From positions 1 to 18,470 of the forward strand of contig CABXKZ010000011.1 of assembly GCA_902512865.1 (NCBI GenBank): a stretch of 18,470 bases of DNA, in the 5' to 3' direction. Origin of the DNA: an uncultured marine group I thaumarchaeote (GTDB lineage: Archaea; Thermoproteota; Nitrososphaeria; Nitrososphaerales; Nitrosopumilaceae). Within the stretch, counting starts at the first letter, position 1. Each line of letters begins with the position of its first letter. Below, piece by piece: positions 13,952-18,470 of this stretch. The position numbers and the translations under genes were made by a program. The notes under the pieces were generated by a model. That model made no database searches, was not told the origin of the DNA, and saw only the letters and a program-made list of their open reading frames with translations.

Positions 13952-14890
13952 TTATGATTGATACAGTTTGATGTATTCTTCTAATAGAACATCCCAACTA
14001 AAGTTTTTGTTGATAAAATCAAAGGCATTTTTTGAAAGTTTTTGTTGTGTTTCATCATCATCTAATAATGTATTAATTATATTTTTCATTTCTTGAGGGT
14101 TTTCTGGTGGAACTAACAATCCAGTATTACCATCGGATATTAATTCCGGAATACCACCCACATTTGTTGCAATTACCGGAACTTGTAAGAAGAATGCCTC
14201 TTTGATAACCTGAGGAATACTTTCGGTTCTTGAAGGAACTATCAAAATTTTAGATTCTTTTACAATTTTCATTGCATCATTCCAATCTAGATTGGTACAA
14301 TATTTTACTGATGCATTAAGTTTGGGTTCAATATTACGTAAAATATCAATTCCTTTTTCATAGCTATCACGACCAACAAAAACAATTTGATTTTTCTTTT
14401 CAACCATAGGAATATCTTGGAACTTTTTTGAGTCTAGAGGTGCAGGAATGTATTCAAATTTTTTACCTAACTTTGTATATTCAGATTGAACAAATTTGGA
14501 ATCAGTAGTTAAAACATCAGCCCAATCCAAAACTTGACTTTCTTTAGAATTTACAATATTGCTGGTTAGTTTTGAATGTAACATTCCAACTTGATGTGAG
14601 TAAACACCATGAACTGATAGAATTTTCTTTTTTGCTTTAATTTTTTTCATAATAAATGCAGACGGTATATTCCAAGCATGTACTGCATCATATGTTTTTT
14701 TATTTGATAATGCTTTGAGAGTTCCAAACATGGAGAAGCTAAGATTTTTCATATTTTTGATAGGTATGTGTGGAACATCCATTAATTCAACATTAAATCC
14801 ATGTTCACGTAATTTTTCTGCAACACGAAATGCGTGTGGTCCAATTCCTCCAGTACCAGTATATGTTGGAGAAATAAATAATAGATCCAT
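13952..14890 (-). CDS. GT4-family glycosyltransferase (glycosyltransferase group 1)
   Basis: A second GT-B retaining glycosyltransferase, 312 residues. It opens MDLLFISPTYTGTGGIGPHAFRVAEKL; the glycine-rich GGIG loop is typical of the acceptor-binding domain of GT4 enzymes. The donor half has IVFVGRDSYEKGIDIL, followed by the E-x7-E motif TESIPQVIKEAF (E223 and E231), VIATNVGGIPELISDG and NTGLLVPPENP, all intact. The protein is short for the family (350-400 is usual) because the N-terminal domain is trimmed, but nothing looks truncated. The ATG at 14890 is preceded by a TATA-like box at the right distance. It closes the glycan locus on this side; the next gene is the lipid-related radical SAM enzyme. 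A UDP-sugar donor is probable, its identity not readable from the sequence. Confidence 0.9.
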   Translation of the reverse strand: MDLLFISPTYTGTGGIGPHAFRVAEKLREHGFNVELMDVPHIPIKNMKNLSFSMFGTLKALSNKKTYDAVHAWNIPSAFIMKKIKAKKKILSVHGVYSHQVGMLHSKLTSNIVNSKESQVLDWADVLTTDSKFVQSEYTKLGKKFEYIPAPLDSKKFQDIPMVEKKNQIVFVGRDSYEKGIDILRNIEPKLNASVKYCTNLDWNDAMKIVKESKILIVPSRTESIPQVIKEAFFLQVPVIATNVGGIPELISDGNTGLLVPPENPQEMKNIINTLLDDDETQQKLSKNAFDFINKNFSWDVLLEEYIKLYQS

Positions 14891-14913
14891 TTTGAAATTT
14901 CTTATCTAGTGAG

Positions 14914-14920
14914 TTTTTAA
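14914..14920 (-). promoter_or_regulatory. TATA box of the glycosyltransferase at 13952-14890
   Basis: TTTTTAA on the plus strand (TTAAAAA on the minus) is centred about 27 bases upstream of the ATG at 14890. The start codon has no Shine-Dalgarno, so a leaderless transcript is expected. Confidence 0.5.
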
Positions 14921-14957
14921 GGACTTGGATTAATTAATAATTTTTAAAAAAGATTAT

Positions 14958-16631
14958 TTATTGAGCGCCCATTGCTTGTTCTGCTTGATGGAACATCTCA
15001 CTCTTTGCACAACCTGCTGCAAGTTCATCACCTGCACCTCGTCTCATAAGACCTCTGTAAAGGCCATCTTCTAGTTTTACACCTTCACGTTGCTCCCATT
15101 CCTCAACAGTAATTGAGTATTTCTTTTGAATTCTGTCTCGGTACCATTCTGGAATTACATTAAATGCACAGAATGGAATAATTCTAAGGTCTGGTGTAAC
15201 ATAGTGAATATCACATCTTTGTAATCTTTCTAAATCTTCATTGTATTTGTCTTGGAAGTGCATCATTCCTAAGAATAAACCTTTGACGTGCCAAGAACCT
15301 ACTGCTTCAAATGATCTCTTCATCAAGATATTTCCAAACATTTTAGCCAGGTCTAGTCCGGCTGGTTGGTTTTCTTTAGTGATAAATCCTTTGAGTTTTC
15401 TTACGACTTCAAGCATTGTAAAGTATTTGTTTGCACCAGAGCGAATTTGTTCTGCTTTGTCTTCAAATAATTCCAACATACCTTGTATATCACAAAATCT
15501 TGTCATTGGAACAAGTTTTTTTGTATCTGCATCTTGGAATACATAACTTCCTGCACCACATGCAAAGTGAATAGATAATTCGTATTTTGGTTTACTTGAG
15601 AATGCTTCAATAACGTTTGTTAGTGGCATGCAACTTGGTACTGGATACCAATCATCAACGGTTACTTGACCGTCTGTTTGTTCTTCAATTCTTTGGATAC
15701 AATCAGGTACTGTAATTCTATATTTTTCACGTTCAGTTTTTCCCATTCTTCCAGTTAATGATACTGGTTGAAAGTTTACTGCATGTACAACATCTAAGTT
15801 CTTTTGTGCATATCTGATAATTCCTCCTAATTCATGATCGTTAATTGATTTGATAACAGTTGGAACAAAGACAACAGTTGTTCCAGTTTTTCTACAAGTG
15901 TCTAATGCATATGGAATTTCCCAATGGTTCTTTGGATTTGTTCTTGCAGTAACACCGTCAAAGCTTAGGTATAGATTGTTACATCCAGCCACTCTTACTT
16001 CACGTCCTGCTTCAGGATCCATTGCATGTCGAATTCCATTTGTATTCATTTGAATATGTTCGACACCTTCTTCTTTCATAATTTTAATTAAATCAGAAAT
16101 ATCTTCTCTAAGCATTGGTTCACCACCGGTAATTTGCATGGAATTTCCTGGGATTGGTCTTTCTGATCTTAATGTTTTCATCATTCCTCTTACTTGGTCA
16201 TGATTTGGTTCATACATGTAAGCGCCTTCTAGTCCTTTCTTGACATAGAAGAAACAATACCAACAAGTAAGATCACATCTGTTTGTGACAATCATGTTTG
16301 CTAATCCACTGTGTGACAAGTGATTTGAACATAATCCACAGTTATTTGGACAAGAACATTTGTCTTCCATTATTACATTTGGAGCATGTGCACCTTTTCC
16401 ATCAACCCAGTATGTACTGAATTTTTTATACATATCATAAGAGCCAAAATACAATTCCTCTGTTTCTCCGTGTGTTGGACAAACTTTGGACATGAAGACT
16501 TGGTCTTCTCTTTCAAAAACTTCAGCATCTAAAATCATATTACAATCAGGGCAAATACTTTGAGTAAATCTAATGGTGGATTTTTTACCATGTGTCTTTG
16601 ATGACTGATTGGATATCTGAATTAGAGCCAT
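14958..16631 (-). CDS. Tes-like radical SAM enzyme (probable tetraether lipid synthase)
   Basis: Tes joins two archaeol-type lipids by carbon-carbon bonds between their phytanyl ends, giving membrane-spanning tetraethers. This 557-residue protein has that family's distinct layout. A rubredoxin-like N-terminal region has CPDC (C27, C30) and CPTHG (C51). A cysteine-rich stretch CSCPNNCGLC (C92, C94, C98, C101) is next, then the radical SAM cluster motif CDLTCWYC (C119, C123, C126) and GGEP near 169. More cysteines follow in FACGAGSY, RFCDIQG, RCDIHYVTPD, IPFCAFNVIPEWYRDRI and AGCAKSEM, matching the extra iron-sulphur clusters of the family. The GC content is visibly higher than in the glycan genes. 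It stands alone behind its own TATA box. Thaumarchaea make tetraether (GDGT) membranes, which fits. The call rests on recall of the MJ0619/MA_1486 type; a paralogous radical SAM function remains possible. Confidence 0.78.
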   Translation of the reverse strand: MALIQISNQSSKTHGKKSTIRFTQSICPDCNMILDAEVFEREDQVFMSKVCPTHGETEELYFGSYDMYKKFSTYWVDGKGAHAPNVIMEDKCSCPNNCGLCSNHLSHSGLANMIVTNRCDLTCWYCFFYVKKGLEGAYMYEPNHDQVRGMMKTLRSERPIPGNSMQITGGEPMLREDISDLIKIMKEEGVEHIQMNTNGIRHAMDPEAGREVRVAGCNNLYLSFDGVTARTNPKNHWEIPYALDTCRKTGTTVVFVPTVIKSINDHELGGIIRYAQKNLDVVHAVNFQPVSLTGRMGKTEREKYRITVPDCIQRIEEQTDGQVTVDDWYPVPSCMPLTNVIEAFSSKPKYELSIHFACGAGSYVFQDADTKKLVPMTRFCDIQGMLELFEDKAEQIRSGANKYFTMLEVVRKLKGFITKENQPAGLDLAKMFGNILMKRSFEAVGSWHVKGLFLGMMHFQDKYNEDLERLQRCDIHYVTPDLRIIPFCAFNVIPEWYRDRIQKKYSITVEEWEQREGVKLEDGLYRGLMRRGAGDELAAGCAKSEMFHQAEQAMGAQ

Positions 16632-16652
16632 TAATTAATCTCTTAAAAATCA

Positions 16653-16662
16653 CTATATAATG
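16653..16662 (-). promoter_or_regulatory. TATA box of the Tes-like gene
   Basis: Minus-strand CATTATATAG contains TATATA with its centre 26 bases upstream of the ATG at 16631, indicating a leaderless transcript. It shares a gap of about 100 bases with the divergent TrmB-family gene, placing both promoters within reach of one regulator. Confidence 0.6.
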
Positions 16663-16708
16663 CGATTCCTACTAACCACCAGATTAAACAGGGAACGATC
16701 ATAGTCAA

Positions 16709-16716
16709 TTTAAATA
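16709..16716 (+). promoter_or_regulatory. TATA box of the TrmB-family regulator
   Basis: TTTAAATA is centred 25.5 bases before the GTG at 16738, but only 16.5 before the ATG at 16729 and 10.5 before the TTG at 16723. With archaeal spacing, transcription would begin at or next to the GTG, so the two upstream start codons would not be in the mRNA. Confidence 0.55.
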
Positions 16717-16737
16717 GAGAATTTGATAATGCTGTTC

Positions 16738-17505
16738 GTGAGCATTTCGGATAAAGCAAAGAAATCATTAGAAAAGGTGGGTCTTACAAGCTACGAAATT
16801 CGAGCTTATACAACTCTGATCAAAGATGGAGAAAGTAATGCCTCAGAAATTAGCCAAAACTCTGGAGTTCCTTATTCAAAAATTTATGAGATTTTAGGTA
16901 CACTAGAAGAAAAAGGATGGATCGGTTCTGATGATGCTAGACCAACAAGATATTTTGCAAAGGCTCCATCAAATGCATTAGAAACTTCAAAACAAAAAGC
17001 AGATATTATATTTTCAGAAAATAAGAATGTCATTTTATCCGAATTAATTCCTCTTTATGAAAAAAGTGGAACTAGTGAAAAACCAGACATTTGGTTTATC
17101 TCAGGTGCAATGAATATAGTCTCAAAGATTATGGAGATGGTAGAACATTGTAGAGAAGAAGTTATGATTGCAGTACCACAAGCAGGAGAAATGATTGTAA
17201 AGCAAGCACTTCCAAAACTTCGACAATTACATGACAAAGGAATTAAAATTACTATTTTGACATCAGATGAGATTGATAAGGAATCCATAAAGGCACTTTC
17301 TCGAGTGGCAGATGTTAAAGTCAAAGCAGGATTATTTGGAGGAGGTATAATTTCAGATAGAAGATATGTGGTAATTTTACTTGGTCCTGAGATAAGTAGT
17401 TCTACTTCATCAGAAATAGTAGCCATTTGGGCAGATCATGCCGGATTAGCAGGATTTGCAAGAGAGTATTTTGATTTTTTACTAAAAGATGCTAAAAAGG
17501 CATAA
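16738..17505 (+). CDS. TrmB-family transcriptional regulator
   Basis: An archaeal regulator with an N-terminal winged helix-turn-helix and a C-terminal effector-sensing domain. The HTH is in KVGLTSYEIRAYTTLIKDGESNASEISQ followed by SGVPYSKIYEILGTLEEKGWI, the latter being the recognition helix and wing of TrmB proteins. From about residue 110 a phospholipase-D-like sensor domain follows, with PDIWFISGAMNIVSKI, EEVMIAVPQ, KGIKITILTSDE and ISDRRYVVILLG. The length is 255 residues from the GTG at 16738, chosen because the TATA box predicts mRNA start there; an ATG at 16729 or TTG at 16723 would add 3 or 5 residues. TrmB proteins often respond to sugars, but many thaumarchaeal members have unknown ligands. 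It is divergent from the Tes-like gene and could control it as well as itself; this is a positional inference. Confidence 0.85.
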   Translation: MSISDKAKKSLEKVGLTSYEIRAYTTLIKDGESNASEISQNSGVPYSKIYEILGTLEEKGWIGSDDARPTRYFAKAPSNALETSKQKADIIFSENKNVILSELIPLYEKSGTSEKPDIWFISGAMNIVSKIMEMVEHCREEVMIAVPQAGEMIVKQALPKLRQLHDKGIKITILTSDEIDKESIKALSRVADVKVKAGLFGGGIISDRRYVVILLGPEISSSTSSEIVAIWADHAGLAGFAREYFDFLLKDAKKA

Positions 17506-17529
17506 TTTCAATTGCGTAGAACTGTTGAA

Positions 17530-17539
17530 AATTTATTAG
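17530..17539 (+). promoter_or_regulatory. TATA box of the DtxR-family gene
   Basis: AATTTATTAG has its core TTTATTA centred exactly 26 bases before the ATG at 17561, with no Shine-Dalgarno between, so the transcript is probably leaderless. Confidence 0.5.
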
Positions 17540-17560
17540 ATTAAAGAAATACATAATTTC

Positions 17561-18025
17561 ATGGATGCAATGGATGACGAAGTTCTGTTTGTAGGAACTG
17601 CAGAAGCTGAACATACCGAAATGTATCTAAAAGCAATTTGGCATATTAGAGAAAAAGGGGATGATGTCAAGATCAGCACTATTGCTAAAAGATTGAATGT
17701 TCGTCAACCAAGTGTTGTGCAAATGCTCAAAAAATTATCAGTAAGAGACTTGGTCACATATAACAAAGCAGGAGTCTCACTGAAAGAGAGTGGTGAAAAG
17801 GTAGCATCATCTATGATTAGAAATAGTCGTTTGTTAGAAGTGTTGATGGAAAGTTCATTAAAAATTGAGATTGATGAAGAGATGGTATGTGGTATTGAAC
17901 ATCACATGAGTAAACAATTCACAGATGCATTGTGTATAATGCTCAAATGTCCAGCTAAGAGCCCAAGAGGTCGTGACATCCCAATGGGAGAATGTTGTAA
18001 AACAACTAGAGGAAAAGAAGAGTAA
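17561..18025 (+). CDS. DtxR/MntR-family metal-dependent transcriptional regulator
   Basis: It probably represses metal-uptake or activates storage genes when loaded with Fe(II) or Mn(II). The 154-residue protein has an HTH (VKISTIAKRLNVRQPSVVQMLKKLSVRDLV, about 36-65) and a dimerisation domain with the metal site. By alignment to DtxR, M21 (in TEMYLKAI), C110, E113 and H114 (in VCGIEHHMS) correspond to the primary-site ligands M10, C102, E105 and H106. The ancillary-site positions H79 and H98 are replaced by S89 and E106. The end SPRGRDIPMGECCK corresponds to DtxR SPFGNPIPG and then stops, so there is no SH3-like domain. Cysteines C130, C145 and C146 are extra. A cysteine at the C102 position points to iron rather than manganese, where MntR has glutamate. 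Start is ATG 17561; ATG 17570 is the alternative. Confidence 0.88.
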   Translation: MDAMDDEVLFVGTAEAEHTEMYLKAIWHIREKGDDVKISTIAKRLNVRQPSVVQMLKKLSVRDLVTYNKAGVSLKESGEKVASSMIRNSRLLEVLMESSLKIEIDEEMVCGIEHHMSKQFTDALCIMLKCPAKSPRGRDIPMGECCKTTRGKEE

Positions 18026-18031
18026 AAGAAG

Positions 18032-18036
18032 ATATA
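18032..18036 (+). promoter_or_regulatory. TATA-like element before the small cysteine-rich gene
   Basis: ATATA within GATATACT is centred 24 bases before the ATG at 18058. It begins only 7 bases after the DtxR-family stop, so the small gene may have its own promoter or ride on the regulator's transcript. Confidence 0.4.
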
Positions 18037-18057
18037 CTCTGAAAATTTGGTGTGAAT

Positions 18058-18222
18058 ATGGCTTGTTTTTGTGGATGTGATGAATTTAAGAAAAATCCAG
18101 ATGGAAAGATCATGGGTTGTGTTAATTGCAATCATGGAAGACAGAATCATGATGATGAATGGCGTGAATCTGCAAGAAAGAATGTTGAACAATCACAAAA
18201 ACGTGATACCGATTTTGGATAA
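18058..18222 (+). CDS. Small cysteine-rich protein, possible metal-binding peptide (54 aa)
   Basis: I do not recognise a named family. The reading frame encodes 54 residues starting MACFCGCDEFKKNPDGKI. It has CxCxC (C3, C5, C7), then CVNC (C21, C24) and H26 and H31, and ends in a charged tail with KRDTDFG. Five cysteines and nearby histidines in 30 residues would fit binding of one zinc or an iron-sulphur cluster. The coding case rests on a TATA-like box at the right distance, a clean ATG-to-TAA frame that ends one base before the convergent stop of the YjbQ-like gene, and cysteine spacing unlikely by chance. A longer overlapping frame at 18071-18313 runs through the YjbQ-like gene and is a shadow. 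Position next to a metal-sensing DtxR-family gene is suggestive of metal handling only. Confidence 0.7.
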   Translation: MACFCGCDEFKKNPDGKIMGCVNCNHGRQNHDDEWRESARKNVEQSQKRDTDFG

Positions 18223-18223
18223 T

Positions 18224-18470
18224 TTATTCGCCAATAATTTTTACCAGAACTCTTTTGTTTCGTCTACCATCAAATTCACCGTAAAAAATAGTCTCCCATG
18301 GTCCAAAATCTAATTTACCGTTAGTGATAGCAACTACCACTTCTCTTCCCATTACTTGTCTTTTTAGATGTGCATCTGCATTATCTTCACCAGTATCATT
18401 GTGACGATAATCTTCAATTGGTTCATGAGGAGATAGTTCCTCTAACCACTTTTCATAATCATAATGTAAT
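18224..18470 (-). CDS. YjbQ/UPF0047 family protein, C-terminal part (secondary thiamine-phosphate synthase-like)
   Basis: The frame runs in from the right edge, so only the last 81 residues are visible. The family signature is clear: [19 protein letters not shown] with the conserved histidines and aspartates, [29 protein letters not shown] in two pieces, and [13 protein letters not shown] at the end. In the family's own words this is [13 protein letters not shown], a GPW(E/Q)xI strand and the C-terminal V-x-IxGE. Typical members are about 130-140 residues, so roughly 50-60 are missing. YjbQ proteins can complement thiamine phosphate synthase mutants weakly, but their real function is not settled. 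The gene is convergent with the small cysteine-rich gene, their stops one base apart. Confidence 0.9.
   Translation of the reverse strand, partial: LHYDYEKWLEELSPHEPIEDYRHNDTGEDNADAHLKRQVMGREVVVAITNGKLDFGPWETIFYGEFDGRRNKRVLVKIIGE

Noticed and set aside
16632..16737. An operator palindrome for TrmB between tes-like and trmB-like genes (GATTCCT against AGGGAAC)
   Set aside because: The arms match only imperfectly and are 20 or so bases apart; I could not support it as an operator by eye.
17055..17426. A 123-codon minus-strand frame inside the TrmB-family gene
   Set aside because: Shadow frame under the sensor domain of a well-supported regulator.
18071..18313. An 80-codon plus-strand frame running across the small cysteine-rich gene and into the YjbQ-like gene
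   Set aside because: It overlaps both in other frames, and both of those show family or motif evidence while this one shows none.
1..18470. CRISPR arrays, insertion sequences, tRNA or rRNA genes
   Set aside because: I saw no regularly spaced repeats, transposase motifs, terminal inverted repeats, CCA-ended cloverleaf-like stretches or GC-rich RNA islands.

Overview
The window looks like a piece of an ammonia-oxidising archaeal (Thaumarchaeota/Nitrososphaeria, Nitrosopumilus-like) chromosome. The evidence is very AT-rich DNA, archaeal TATA boxes about 26 nt upstream of start codons that have no leader, a tetraether-lipid-synthase-type radical SAM protein, and TrmB- and DtxR-family regulators of archaeal type. 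The lineage is inferred from protein style; no 16S rRNA or amo gene is present to prove it.

Bases 1-14890 are a surface-glycan biosynthesis locus cut off at the left edge. A PIG-L deacetylase (missing only its first base) converges on a two-gene minus-strand unit of a polysaccharide deacetylase and a hexapeptide acetyltransferase. A tightly overlapping plus-strand operon follows: an FkbH-like HAD/GNAT protein, an acyl carrier protein (ACP), a VOC-fold protein and a holo-ACP synthase. It converges on a minus-strand pair: a UDP-ManNAcA-type dehydrogenase and an asparagine-synthetase-like protein without a glutaminase domain. Next on the plus strand come a UDP-glucose pyrophosphorylase, a UDP-glucose 6-dehydrogenase, an NAD-dependent sugar epimerase, a DegT aminotransferase and a GT4 glycosyltransferase. 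A methyltransferase with a zinc ribbon and a second GT4 enzyme lie on the minus strand. Together they could make UDP-uronic acids and aminosugars, transfer them, and decorate them by (de)acetylation, amidation, methylation and perhaps acyl transfer from the ACP. No flippase, polymerase, oligosaccharyltransferase or lipid-carrier initiating enzyme is in view, so the locus probably continues to the left.

Bases 14958-18470 read as core genome. They hold the Tes-like radical SAM enzyme, a divergent TrmB regulator, a DtxR-family metal regulator, a 54-residue cysteine-rich protein, and the C-terminal part of a YjbQ/UPF0047 protein running in from the right edge.

The most unusual element is the FkbH-ACP-VOC-AcpS cassette (2123-4830). 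Archaea generally lack the ACP-dependent fatty acid pathway, yet here is a self-contained set that could make a carrier, add its phosphopantetheine arm and load it, placed among sugar-nucleotide genes with no ketosynthase. I see no tRNA, rRNA, CRISPR array, transposase or integrase, and no gene-free stretch longer than about 110 bases.
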